Source: CAYGTK01 sp964352775
GTDB lineage: Bacteria > Bacteroidota > Bacteroidia > Chitinophagales > CAIOSU01
Assembly (NCBI GenBank): GCA_964352775.1
Contig: CAYGTK010000074.1
Coordinates: 1 to 17,156, forward strand
Direction of reading: 5' to 3'
DNA: 17,156 nt
The notes under the pieces are model-generated. The model saw only the letters and a program-made list of their open reading frames with translations, did not search any database and was not told the DNA's origin. The position numbers and the translations under genes are program-made. Positions 1 to 8,184 of this stretch are shown one piece after another. Each line of letters begins with the position of its first letter. Position 1 is the first letter of the stretch.

Positions 1-220
1 GTGCTATAGCAGGTAGCTCATCACTCTTAGCAAGGTCTAGCAACACGATGCTCACTTTGTTGGGGTCTTTACAATTATCCTTTACACGTTCTAATTCCTT
101 ATGGCGGCGGGCGCTTATTATTAGGCGTGCTCCTGCGTCGGCAAAGGCATAGGCCAAGGCTTCTCCAATTCCTGAACTCGCTCCTGTAAGCCATACTATC
201 TTATCTTGAAAGCTTTTCAT
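1..220 (-). CDS. Short-chain dehydrogenase/reductase (SDR), N-terminal part only
   Basis: Only the first 73 codons are in the window; the gene runs off the left edge. The protein begins MKSFQDKIVWLTGASSGIGE, with the Rossmann-fold TGxxxGIG cofactor motif at residues 12-19. This is the classical SDR glycine motif that binds NAD(P)H. A basic stretch around residues 38-42 (ARRHK) follows the second beta strand, which in this family often goes with NADPH preference; that last point is inference. The substrate cannot be told from this fragment. The ATG lies 1 nt beyond the stop of the upstream alpha/beta hydrolase, so the two are almost certainly co-transcribed and probably translationally coupled. 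Confidence 0.85.
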   Translation of the reverse strand, partial: MKSFQDKIVWLTGASSGIGEALAYAFADAGARLIISARRHKELERVKDNCKDPNKVSIVLLDLAKSDELPAIA

Positions 221-221
221 G

Positions 222-1085
222 CTAATCTAAATAGGCCAGTAGCTCTTTGTTAACTTCTTCTGGCTTGTCTTGCTGGGTCCAGTGGCTACAATCTTTTAGG
301 TATTTGATCTCGTAGTGGTTGCTGAAGTATTTCTCCATGCCATAGGTCAAGTCTTTACCAAGAGCCTTATCGTTTTCGCCCCAAAGTACCATGGTTGGTA
401 CGGTAATGGGGAACTTAGACTTTGTTTTTTTTCCTCCGAATACAGCTCGCATGGAGGCTCGGTAGTAGTTTAGTGGCCCCGTGATAGCTCGGGGTTTGCT
501 GTAGGCTTCTACGTACTTATCTATCACTTCTTGGGGAAAGGCCTCTTTATTATAGGCCCAACCTCTAAAGGCAGCTTTAAAGGTTTTTTCTAAGTTGCGC
601 CCCATATTCCATTCTGGTAGGCCAGGTATTTGGAAAAAGAACATGTACCAACTCTTTTTAAGTTGGGTGAAACTGCTTTTTAGACGTTTTAAGAGCACGT
701 TAGGTAGTGGACAGTTCATCACTACTAGTTTCTCCATTACCTCTGGGTAATGCTGGGCCATGTGCCAAGCGATCGCTCCACCCCAGTCATGAGAAACTAT
801 ATAGGCTTTATCGTAGCCTAGGTGCTTAATGAGCGCTACAATATCCTTGGCTATTTCATCGGCTTGGTAAGCGGAAACGTCCTCGGGCTTTTCGCTTTCG
901 TTGTAGCCGCGCATGTCTACAGCTATTACGCGGTACTTTTTTGCCAGTACGGGTATTTGAAAGCGCCAGCTATACCAGAACTCTGGGAAACCGTGCATTA
1001 ATATGACCGGTTTACCTTCTCCGGCTTCCACGTAGTGCATTTTAATGCCGTTAACCGTGGCGTATTTGTGTTGGATATTGTCCAT
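222..1085 (-). CDS. Alpha/beta hydrolase, epoxide hydrolase-like
   Basis: A 287-residue alpha/beta-hydrolase with no signal peptide, so probably cytoplasmic. The oxyanion-hole motif HGFPEFW is at residues 31-37. The nucleophile elbow SHDWGG places an Asp nucleophile at D100, the acid is likely D239 (in GENDK) and the base H268 (in CSHW). An Asp nucleophile together with lid tyrosines near Y147 (SWYMFFFQIPGLPE) and Y207/Y208 (GPLNYYR) fits soluble epoxide hydrolases, which open epoxides to diols through an ester intermediate. Haloalkane dehalogenases and fluoroacetate dehalogenases share this fold, but the lid tyrosines favour epoxide hydrolase. The ATG at 1083-1085 is the natural start, with the usual family N-terminus following. 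The SDR gene follows after 1 nt. No convincing promoter was seen upstream. Confidence 0.88.
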   Translation of the reverse strand: MDNIQHKYATVNGIKMHYVEAGEGKPVILMHGFPEFWYSWRFQIPVLAKKYRVIAVDMRGYNESEKPEDVSAYQADEIAKDIVALIKHLGYDKAYIVSHDWGGAIAWHMAQHYPEVMEKLVVMNCPLPNVLLKRLKSSFTQLKKSWYMFFFQIPGLPEWNMGRNLEKTFKAAFRGWAYNKEAFPQEVIDKYVEAYSKPRAITGPLNYYRASMRAVFGGKKTKSKFPITVPTMVLWGENDKALGKDLTYGMEKYFSNHYEIKYLKDCSHWTQQDKPEEVNKELLAYLD

Positions 1086-1205
1086 GGGTTAAATATAAGA
1101 AGCTTAGGTGAACTGCTTATTTTATAAACTTGTATTTGTTTTACTGTAATGGTCTGCTACATACTTTTAAGTTACAGGCACTTTTAGAGGAAGAGTCGTT
1201 GTTTC

Positions 1206-1290
1206 CTTCCTTTTTCCTTGATGAAAAACGAAGCCAAAAAATCAAGCTAAAAAAATGCGCTAGGCTGCACAGGCTTCGGCTACGCTTCTT
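1206..1290 (+). repeat. Dispersed intergenic repeat, copy 1
   Basis: This 85-nt segment recurs at 14848-14932 in the same orientation with 80 of 85 bases identical, and the first 56 bases (1206-1261) match perfectly. Inside it, CTTGAT (1217-1222) pairs with ATCAAG (1241-1246) across 18 nt. Alternatively CGAAGCC (1229-1235) pairs with GGCTTCG (1272-1278) across 36 nt; the two foldings are mutually compatible only in part. It lies in the 275-nt gap between the epoxide hydrolase-like gene and the T9SS cargo gene. No reading frame in it looks coding. The function is unknown. Confidence 0.85.
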
Positions 1291-1302
1291 TTGATTGTAC
1301 TG

Positions 1303-1339
1303 GAAAACAAAAAGCCCCACACCTATTGGCGTGGGGCTT
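1303..1339 (-). terminator. Intrinsic terminator of the T9SS cargo gene
   Basis: On the minus strand a perfect 9-bp stem, AAGCCCCAC with GTGGGGCTT (arms 1331-1339 and 1312-1320), encloses a 10-nt loop and is followed by a T-rich tract (TTTTTGTTTT). It starts 21 nt after the stop codon of the gene at 1361-2107. Confidence 0.85.
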
Positions 1340-1360
1340 CAGAATATAGTTCTGCTCGGT

Positions 1361-2107
1361 TTACTGAGTAACCAATACGCGCTTAGTTACGCTGTTAGTT
1401 CCGTCAGTTAACGAGATAAGGTGAATACCGCTACTCATCTGTAGGTTGCTCTTGTTGAAAGTATAAGAGTTGAAACCTGTAGTTGTAGTAATAGCAGTTT
1501 CGCTCAATAATTTACCGCTTAGGTCGTGTACACGAAGAGTCAATTCCTCATTTGCTGTAGCATTGAAACGAATAGTAGCTGTGCTAGAAATAGGGTTAGG
1601 TGATACATTGAACGCTTCTACAGAAGAAAGCTCGTTAATACCTACAGGGCCAACTGTGAAAGTAGGCATGATACCCAATGTGCTTGAAAGTGTGTCAATA
1701 GTACCTATACCTTGAACCCATGCACGAAGACGAATGTCAGTTGGATATTGTCCATCAGCAACGTTGGTAGTTCCCTCTACTTTAATACAACCCGCTTCGC
1801 CTGCTGAATAACGATTGTCTGCTTCGCTGGTAGAAAATGTAAGTCCACTAGGTAAACCAACAAACTCTAAAAATTCAACACTGTCCAGATTAACTTGTGC
1901 ACCTAATATGGTAGGCATGGTGAAGTTTTTAAACTGGAAAGTGAATTCGTAAGGTGTGCCTGCTGTTATCGGGTCAATATCAGCATCGTCTTCTGGATAA
2001 AGGCCTGGCGCTAGTGCATCAGTACCTGGGTCAATGTTACATTGTGCTGCTATAGTGCCTGCAAATACAGTGCTGATAGCGATCATTAGGATAAAAAACT
2101 TGTTCAT
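1361..2107 (-). CDS. Secreted protein with type IX secretion (T9SS) type A sorting domain
   Basis: A 248-residue protein. It has a Sec signal peptide (residues 1-21, likely cleaved after TIAA or IAAQ), a middle region of about 145 residues that looks beta-rich and matches no family I recognise, and a C-terminal T9SS type A sorting domain from about residue 168 to the end. The sorting domain is clear from VSPNP, the central RVHDLSGKLL and the end VTKRVLVTQ. Such proteins cross the outer membrane through T9SS and are usually released or anchored after the C-terminal domain is removed. The mature middle region has two cysteines (near residues 23 and 107), which could form a disulfide. The gene is monocistronic, with its own promoter and terminator. 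The role of the passenger region is unknown; a short adhesin-like or structural surface protein is possible. Confidence 0.85.
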   Translation of the reverse strand: MNKFFILMIAISTVFAGTIAAQCNIDPGTDALAPGLYPEDDADIDPITAGTPYEFTFQFKNFTMPTILGAQVNLDSVEFLEFVGLPSGLTFSTSEADNRYSAGEAGCIKVEGTTNVADGQYPTDIRLRAWVQGIGTIDTLSSTLGIMPTFTVGPVGINELSSVEAFNVSPNPISSTATIRFNATANEELTLRVHDLSGKLLSETAITTTTGFNSYTFNKSNLQMSSGIHLISLTDGTNSVTKRVLVTQ

Positions 2108-2147
2108 GTCTTCTTTACTTTAGTTTACTAGAAGTTTTTTCAGACGG

Positions 2148-2179
2148 CAAAGCTTACTATAATTTCGGCAAGGGCAAAA
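2148..2179 (-). promoter_or_regulatory. Predicted Bacteroidota promoter for the T9SS cargo gene
   Basis: On the minus strand, TTTTG (2175-2179) lies 19 nt upstream of AAGCTTTG (2148-2155), which differs from the -7 consensus TAnnTTTG at one position. The distance to the ATG is about 40 nt. It sits between the terminator of the upstream unit and the gene. This is a motif match only. Confidence 0.45.
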
Positions 2180-2210
2180 TATATTTATCCATATTCGACT
2201 AATGGCAGAT

Positions 2211-2251
2211 AAAAAAAGCCTTGCTCCCGGGATCAAACGGAACAAGGCTTT
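2211..2251 (-). terminator. Intrinsic terminator after the ctlX unit
   Basis: On the minus strand, AAAGCCTTG (2243-2251) pairs with CAAGGCTTT (2215-2223) in a perfect 9-bp stem with a 19-nt loop that holds a further short CCG/CGG pairing. A run of seven T follows. It lies about 80 nt beyond the ctlX stop codon and upstream of the next promoter, so it ends the transcript coming from the right. Confidence 0.85.
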
Positions 2252-2329
2252 AACACGCGACAGTATAAGCATCTAGCTCAATACCTTACAAGCGTACGGC
2301 ACTTACAATGAAGTTCCAACACTTTTTCG

Positions 2330-3256
2330 CTATTTTTTTGCTGGCAGGTATATCTCTGCCATCATACAACGTGCGCTACCACCGCCTATGTGCTCTATAG
2401 TTTCTAGGTTGGGGTGTAGTATTTCAGCGTACTTGTTTATTGCTTCTATTTGATCGGGAAGCAGGCTTAGGTAGGCCTGATTACTCATTACTAGATAAAG
2501 TTGGCCGGTAAGGCTTTTTACCTCTAACATATTTCCAGCAAAGTGTTCTAGCTGCTCAGGGCTAATGTCAATTATCTGAAGCCCTGTTTTTTCCAACATG
2601 GTTTTAACCTCTTTGCGCTGGGCATCATCTCTTAAAGTATAAAGCGCAACTACAGCGTAGCCTGTACCTATGGCCATTAATACGTTGGTGTGGTATATTT
2701 CCATGCCTTGGCTATCTACAGCATCAAATAGAATGGGTTGATAACCTATTTCTAGGGCCAGTTTGTGGAACAGTTTGTCATTAGTGCGAGCTGATCGGCA
2801 AGCGTACATCACCTTGTTTGGGTGGTCGAACACTACACTGCCTGTGCCCTCTAGTATCTTGTCTTCTTCTTCATTATCGCTCCAGTCTATTACCTCGCTA
2901 ACTTTAAAGTGATCTTGTAGTAGTTCTACAATATCACCCCTTCGCTCTATCCTGCGATTAGGAGTATACATAGGGTACAGAAATATGCGCCCATCAGCAT
3001 GCATGCTTATCCAGTTGTTAGGAAATACTGCATCGGGCTTAGGTGGCTCAGCGGTATCTTGTATCACTGTTACATCTATACCTTTGCTTCGTAACAATCC
3101 TACCATATCATCGAACTGACCTATAGACTTAGCTACTATCTCTTCTTCTGATAGAGAACCTGGAAGTTGCTGAAAAGCATTGCTGTCTGCCGTTTGATGA
3201 TTAACCTGAAAAGCCGCAGGCCTTATCATCATGATGTGCGAAGTAGAGTTGGTCAT
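2330..3256 (-). CDS. ctlX: CtlX-type amidinotransferase / citrulline-utilization hydrolase family
   Basis: A 308-residue guanidino-group-modifying enzyme of the pentein fold (arginine deiminase and dimethylarginine hydrolase superfamily). Recognisable sites are the substrate-binding D75 in DAVFPNNW, E136 in EGTGS, the catalytic H189 in HTNV, and the nucleophilic C297 near the C-terminus in GGGSARC. The overall pattern matches the family annotated as CtlX in Bacteroidota, thought to act in citrulline or arginine breakdown. The exact substrate is inferred from family naming and has not been shown here. There is no signal peptide, so it is cytoplasmic. It lies 25 nt after the small lipoprotein gene and is probably in the same transcript, which ends at the terminator at 2211-2251. 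No other arginine-catabolism gene is nearby. Confidence 0.85.
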   Translation of the reverse strand: MTNSTSHIMMIRPAAFQVNHQTADSNAFQQLPGSLSEEEIVAKSIGQFDDMVGLLRSKGIDVTVIQDTAEPPKPDAVFPNNWISMHADGRIFLYPMYTPNRRIERRGDIVELLQDHFKVSEVIDWSDNEEEDKILEGTGSVVFDHPNKVMYACRSARTNDKLFHKLALEIGYQPILFDAVDSQGMEIYHTNVLMAIGTGYAVVALYTLRDDAQRKEVKTMLEKTGLQIIDISPEQLEHFAGNMLEVKSLTGQLYLVMSNQAYLSLLPDQIEAINKYAEILHPNLETIEHIGGGSARCMMAEIYLPAKK

Positions 3257-3281
3257 TGATAAATTGGAAAGTAGTGGGTTA

Positions 3282-3644
3282 TTATTTCTTAACGAATATC
3301 ATACGCATATCTGTGCCTTTATCGTTCATGTCCAGCACTAGGCTATCTGTAGTCAACACATCTATTTTAACCGCCTTTTTAAGAACCTGATCGCCTTCTG
3401 TAAATAGTAGTTCACGCTCTATCCAGTAGCTGCCCTTTTCTACATCTGTAGGTCCTGCGCTGTATGTATAGGTTTTGTCTGTATTAAAGGTAAAGCTCAT
3501 GTACTTTACTATACCGTCTGTCATTTCCGTTTGGCCTTGACGCACATAGGTACATTGCCATTCGCCATGTAGCTGTTCTACCTTGTATTTCTCTTCACAA
3601 GAGGTGAGACCAAGCACTAAAAGCAATGGTAGTAGGTATTTCAT
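3282..3644 (-). CDS. Small lipocalin-like lipoprotein
   Basis: A 120-residue protein starting with a lipoprotein signal peptide and lipobox LTSC (lipidated C16). The acidic residues just after the cysteine (CEEK) are common in Bacteroidota lipoproteins. The remainder has an early LHGEWQC segment and alternating beta-strand pattern (SFTFNTDKTYTYS, KGSYWI, DSLVLDMND), typical of the small lipocalin-like domains (GxW near the N-terminus) widespread in this phylum. The ligand is unknown. It lies 59 nt after the DUF885 gene and 25 nt before ctlX. The lipidation call is firm; the lipocalin-like assignment is pattern-based. Confidence 0.75.
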   Translation of the reverse strand: MKYLLPLLLVLGLTSCEEKYKVEQLHGEWQCTYVRQGQTEMTDGIVKYMSFTFNTDKTYTYSAGPTDVEKGSYWIERELLFTEGDQVLKKAVKIDVLTTDSLVLDMNDKGTDMRMIFVKK

Positions 3645-3703
3645 CGGTTCTTTATTAAGTTGAAACGAAGTTACTTCAGAAAGATACTGTTGAAAATGGC
3701 TAG

Positions 3704-5536
3704 TTACGCTGCTTTTTTACTTGCAATGTAGTTGTTAACCATATCTTCCAATACATTTAAAGGCAAGGCGCCATTGGTTAATACCACTTCATGGAATTCG
3801 CGGATGTCAAAAGCTTCGCCTAATTGTTGTTTCGCACTTTCACGTAGCTCTAGTATTTTCAATTGCCCTATCTTATATGCCGTTGCTTGGCCAGCCATAA
3901 CTACGTGGCGTTCAACCATTTTTACGCAGTCTTCATAAGGGTTAGGGGTGTTTTCTGAATAAAACTCAATAGCTTCTTCTCTAGTCCATTTTTTACTATG
4001 GATACCTACATCAGCCACTAAGCGGCATGCACGCCAAAGCTCCATTGCAAGGCGACCGAAATCACTGTAAGGGTCTTTGTAGAAACCTAACTCTTTAGGC
4101 ACATACTCACTGTACAATCCCCAACCTTCGCCATAAGCTGTATAACCACCACCTAGTGTACGAAACTTAGGAAGTCCCGCTAATTCTTGAGAGATGGTAT
4201 TCTGCATGTGGTGGCCAGGTATGGCTTCGTGATAAGCCAATGCTTCCATTTGGTATACAGGCATTTGGGTCATATCATATAAGTTAACATAATACATGCC
4301 TGGGCGGCTGCCATCTGGTGCAGGCGATTGGTAAAATGCTTTTCCAGCAGCTTTCTCGCGGTAGTCTTCTACTCTTTTCACTACCATATCAGCCTTTGGC
4401 TTGGTAATGAACAAGCCATCTAGCTGCTTCTTCATATCTGCTATTAACACCTTCGTGCTATCTAAATATTGCTGGCGACCTTCGTCAGTGTTCTCAAAGT
4501 AGAATTGCTCACTAGTTTCCATGTGCTTGAAGAAATCTTGTAGGCTTCCTTCAAAACCAACTTTCTTTTGTATCTCACTCATTTCAGCCTGAATACGCTT
4601 TAACTCAGACATACCAATATCAAAAATATCGTCCGATGTAAGTCTGGTAGTAGTGATATTAGCTAAGCGCATGTTGTAGTAATCTCCTCCATTGGGAAAT
4701 TTCCATACTCCATCTTCCGTAGTGGCTTTTTGTTCTAGTTCTTCTAGGTAGCTTATTAATCCGCGGTATCCTGGTCCTACAGATTCCTTTAGGGCTTGTT
4801 TTGCGCTAGCAGTTAGGGCATCTTTTTCTTCGGTAGTAATAGTAATGTTATCTAACTTCCCTTTTAAGTCAGCTAAAAAGGCACAGTCTGTTTCACTTGT
4901 TTCGGTAAGCGGAAAGCCTTTTAAGATGTTGTTACACGACTCAATTACCAATGGGAAAACGAATTTTGGAGGAATTATTCCTTTCGCTTCTCTCATTTTT
5001 AAGTTAACTACTAGTTGGTCTAGCACAGTTTTCATACCATATAATCGCTTCACATATGCTTGTGCATCGTTCAAGCTATCAATACGGTGCATGTTCATCA
5101 TAAAGCTTGGCAGCCAACTGTGTGTGCCGAACATTTGATTTACCGGATAATTGTGAAAACGGAATTCAAAACTGGCTAGCTCGCGTTCGGCGTCATCCTT
5201 CCATAGCTCGTAACTTACTTTGGTCTTTTCATCTAGCTTGGTCACGTCAAAGTTGCTCACCAATTCATTTAGATCTTCCTGTAGGCGTTCATGGTCTATT
5301 TTAGACTGCTCATCGCTCATGTCGTCCCACTCGCTATAGTCTTTCTTTATTCCCATGTAAGTTTGCCAAGTAGGAGAGCGGTCTACCGCTTCGTCCCATT
5401 TCTGGTCGAACCATGCGTTTAATTTGTCCGACTCGGTCATCTCCGCTTCTTCGCCATCACCAGCATCTGTATCGGCTGCTGGTTGACAAGAAAATAGAAG
5501 TATGCTTGCTAGTAAAAAAAGTATGTATTGCTTCAT
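3704..5536 (-). CDS. DUF885 family metallopeptidase-like lipoprotein
   Basis: A 610-residue protein from the ATG at 5536. The mature lipoprotein begins at C17 (lipobox LFSC), followed by an acidic linker. The long helical body ends in the zinc-type motif HEAIPGHH (residues 436-443) and a second conserved block GEGWGLYSE (from about residue 469). Together these identify the DUF885 family, which is placed among HExxH-like metallopeptidases; its substrates are mostly unknown. Both motifs are intact. The frame stays open upstream to a TTG at 5560, but the ATG at 5536 gives a clean lipoprotein signal and lies just after an exact -7 box (TATATTTG), while the TTG overlaps that box. It is therefore likely the first gene of a unit with the small lipoprotein and ctlX. 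It is probably attached to a membrane facing the periplasm. Confidence 0.85.
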   Translation of the reverse strand: MKQYILFLLASILLFSCQPAADTDAGDGEEAEMTESDKLNAWFDQKWDEAVDRSPTWQTYMGIKKDYSEWDDMSDEQSKIDHERLQEDLNELVSNFDVTKLDEKTKVSYELWKDDAERELASFEFRFHNYPVNQMFGTHSWLPSFMMNMHRIDSLNDAQAYVKRLYGMKTVLDQLVVNLKMREAKGIIPPKFVFPLVIESCNNILKGFPLTETSETDCAFLADLKGKLDNITITTEEKDALTASAKQALKESVGPGYRGLISYLEELEQKATTEDGVWKFPNGGDYYNMRLANITTTRLTSDDIFDIGMSELKRIQAEMSEIQKKVGFEGSLQDFFKHMETSEQFYFENTDEGRQQYLDSTKVLIADMKKQLDGLFITKPKADMVVKRVEDYREKAAGKAFYQSPAPDGSRPGMYYVNLYDMTQMPVYQMEALAYHEAIPGHHMQNTISQELAGLPKFRTLGGGYTAYGEGWGLYSEYVPKELGFYKDPYSDFGRLAMELWRACRLVADVGIHSKKWTREEAIEFYSENTPNPYEDCVKMVERHVVMAGQATAYKIGQLKILELRESAKQQLGEAFDIREFHEVVLTNGALPLNVLEDMVNNYIASKKAA

Positions 5537-5557
5537 TGGAAGTGTTTTTAAGAGCCG

Positions 5558-5565
5558 CAAATATA
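5558..5565 (-). promoter_or_regulatory. Predicted -7 promoter element for the DUF885 gene
   Basis: TATATTTG on the minus strand is an exact match to the Bacteroidota -7 consensus TAnnTTTG, about 21 nt before the ATG at 5536. No clear -33 TTG was found at the usual distance, so support rests on this box and its position. Confidence 0.4.
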
Positions 5566-5596
5566 AGGATATTGCCGTTTACTACTGCTCTTAAAC

Positions 5597-8077
5597 CTAC
5601 AGGCCACCAATATTAAACCCTAAAGCAAAACCAAACTCAGTGCGCTGGGTGGAACGAAAGGCAGTAACGAAGTCTATGCGCATAACACGTAAGATGTTCT
5701 CAATGCTAACAACCAATTCGGTGTGGTCTTTATAAGGCTCGGTGTATAAAAAGTTGACTCCTAATACGGCTTGTAGTTTTAGCTTACGAACTCCTGGTAT
5801 CTTGTTAAATAGGAAGCCATTGAAGTGATGCGAAACATGGGCTTCAACGTAATTGTTGATGGTGCTGGCTTGGTAATAATCCATTAGCAAAAAGCCATCC
5901 TTATAATCTCTTATCAGGGCCATTTGATTGGCATTGAAATGGTGGAAATCCATAAAATGTACCTCGCGGGTATTTAAAAAGGTACCCACCTCAGCATAAA
6001 AATGCGTGCTGCCAAATAGCTTTAGCGGTACATCGCCAAAAACAGAGAAACTGATCTTATCAAAATTGGCAGAGCTACCCAGCACACCTGCTATGGCCTT
6101 GCTGTATTGTAAGCGCAACTGTGGCCATTTTGAATCGAGTACCACCTTCATGTCAGGGCGGGTCATGTATTTCTGACCAGGTTGCCACACTATAGTTCCT
6201 TTAAGGATGAAGGCGGTATGGTCGTCTACAGGATACTCTTTAAAATCGGTATTCTCCGTAGCAGCATTCTCTGGTATATTGCTGGAATACTCTCTTCCTT
6301 TTCGGTTGAATAGCTTTGCGTTGGTATGGTTGCGCTGTGCTTCGCGAATGCGATAATCTGCTTGTGCAAAAAGGAAAAGGCCATTAGTTATCTCAATACG
6401 ATGTTTTAGGTAAACGAATTGATCTTGGTAGAGTTTGATGAAATTACGTTCGCCCATTAATGCATAGAATGTTCCCATAAATTCGGGTACGGGATCTACT
6501 CTGTTGAATTGGAACATGTATTGTCCACCACCCGCTTCTACATAGCCAAATTTCTTTTGGTTGTAATAGTAGCGTATGTCGGCCATGGCCTGCCAGCGTT
6601 TGTTGGCTATGCCGTAGCGCACTACTGGTGTAACTCTAATGCGTTGTTCGTTCTTAAATTCTTTCCAGAGCCTAGCTTTCAGCCGCAGGCTCCAACCTTC
6701 TACGGTATTGAAATGTGCTATTTGATAGAGGGGAATAAAGTCTACCGAATATTTGCGGTAAGTACTGCCAAAGCTATAACCCAAGAAAATATCGAGTGGG
6801 CTGAATTTGTTCTTTATCTTATCAGTAGAATCGAGGTAGGCCTTAGATTCTCGTAGCTCTTCCAAACTGTCTTTTCGTGCATAGTCCTGTACCTCTGGTG
6901 TGGTGAGCGGAATGGGCCTTATGCTATCCCAGTATGTGCTATCGCGAGCATTGGCCCCATCTTCTATCTTCATTATCTCGTTGGTGAAGAAGCGTTTGGG
7001 TAGTTCCACGTTCACCTTATGATCTTGAAATACTCCAACAAAATAGCCTGCCGCCTTTATACCGAAAATGGCAAAATTGAAATCGTAACGCTGACTAGCA
7101 GGCACCCACAAACTATCAAACAATGGGCGATAGGTATAACTCAAGTTAAGTGTATCAATAAAGTTGATCTGGTTCTGTTTGGTGATGAATAGCTCCATAC
7201 TGTGAATGTTCCACAGGTCTTCTACTATATAGATGTAACCGCTAAACACGGGGTCGTTAGCTCGGCGGGGTATCACTTTAATCTTATTCACCAGGTTGCC
7301 GTTCTCTTGAAAGTAGCCCTCTAACCTGTAGCGATAGAACAGCATGGCATTATCAGCCAATGGAGAAATAACCACCCTATCGGTCAGTCCTTCTATGGGT
7401 AATGTACTTTTGTATGGGTCAAACTGGAGCATATCGCCGCTGCGGTTCCAGCTAAAGGTTTGGGTTTCGCCACTTACCTTGCTGCTAAGCATTATCTCTT
7501 TCACCTTATCGGGTTTCTCAAAATAGAGGTCAGAGATGGATTCGCTTAAGTAGATAATGCCAGCATTGTTACTATCTAGCGTGCCTATTACATTTATGTC
7601 TTGCCCCAGTATTTTATCGGGAGCGCTAATTATTTGTTGCATCCCTTTTACATAGGCGCGTACTTGTAAGTTGTCTATCTGCTTATAGTGGAATTGCCGC
7701 TTGGCAATGGCCTTCCGCATAATGGGGTAGGCGGGGTCTTCATCGCCAGTAACTACTACTTCGCGAAGTTTTATTTCATCAGCTACCAGTTGAATGTCTA
7801 GCACTACATCTGTACTGCTAATGTTTACTTGCTTTATGGTTTGCTTGTAACCAATGTAGTCATACACTACTTCGTATGCACCAGGTTTTAAGTTCAGTCT
7901 ATAAAGTCCCTTCTCGTTGGTGGTAGTTCCTGAGCCTGATCCTGAAACGAAGATATTGGCAAAGGGTAGGGGCTTACCATTTTTATCGCTTACCGTACCT
8001 GTTAATACCGCAGCAACGCTTGGTAGAGCGGCAAACAGTAAAACTAAAGTGGTGAAAATGCGAATGAGTGATGGCAT
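5597..8077 (-). CDS. DUF5686 outer-membrane protein with carboxypeptidase-like regulatory domain
   Basis: An 826-residue protein. Residues 1-23 form a Sec signal peptide. Residues 24-95 form a carboxypeptidase-like regulatory domain (LTGTVSDKNGKPLPFANIFV, then a TNEKGLYRL turn and YEVVYDYIGY), a small beta-sandwich common at the N-terminus of Bacteroidota outer-membrane proteins. The rest, from about residue 105, matches DUF5686, predicted to be an outer-membrane beta barrel with alternating aromatic strands and a C-terminus ending in a barrel-like strand (EFGFALGFNIGGL). There is no TonB-dependent receptor plug domain, so this is not a typical SusC-like transporter. Function and substrate are unknown. 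The DUF885 gene follows after a short gap that holds its own predicted promoter, so co-transcription is uncertain. Confidence 0.85.
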   Translation of the reverse strand: MPSLIRIFTTLVLLFAALPSVAAVLTGTVSDKNGKPLPFANIFVSGSGSGTTTNEKGLYRLNLKPGAYEVVYDYIGYKQTIKQVNISSTDVVLDIQLVADEIKLREVVVTGDEDPAYPIMRKAIAKRQFHYKQIDNLQVRAYVKGMQQIISAPDKILGQDINVIGTLDSNNAGIIYLSESISDLYFEKPDKVKEIMLSSKVSGETQTFSWNRSGDMLQFDPYKSTLPIEGLTDRVVISPLADNAMLFYRYRLEGYFQENGNLVNKIKVIPRRANDPVFSGYIYIVEDLWNIHSMELFITKQNQINFIDTLNLSYTYRPLFDSLWVPASQRYDFNFAIFGIKAAGYFVGVFQDHKVNVELPKRFFTNEIMKIEDGANARDSTYWDSIRPIPLTTPEVQDYARKDSLEELRESKAYLDSTDKIKNKFSPLDIFLGYSFGSTYRKYSVDFIPLYQIAHFNTVEGWSLRLKARLWKEFKNEQRIRVTPVVRYGIANKRWQAMADIRYYYNQKKFGYVEAGGGQYMFQFNRVDPVPEFMGTFYALMGERNFIKLYQDQFVYLKHRIEITNGLFLFAQADYRIREAQRNHTNAKLFNRKGREYSSNIPENAATENTDFKEYPVDDHTAFILKGTIVWQPGQKYMTRPDMKVVLDSKWPQLRLQYSKAIAGVLGSSANFDKISFSVFGDVPLKLFGSTHFYAEVGTFLNTREVHFMDFHHFNANQMALIRDYKDGFLLMDYYQASTINNYVEAHVSHHFNGFLFNKIPGVRKLKLQAVLGVNFLYTEPYKDHTELVVSIENILRVMRIDFVTAFRSTQRTEFGFALGFNIGGL

Positions 8078-8184
8078 AGATGGCTATGAAGGTATTAATA
8101 ACGCCCATTACTACTATCATATTCTGTTATTAAATGTTTATACCTTTTACCTGTAGTACTGGCTTAGGTTTATTTAAAAAAGGT

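Noticed and set aside
5537..5560. A TTG start for the DUF885 lipoprotein
   Set aside because: It overlaps the predicted -7 box and would put eight extra residues before a clean lipoprotein signal peptide beginning at the ATG.
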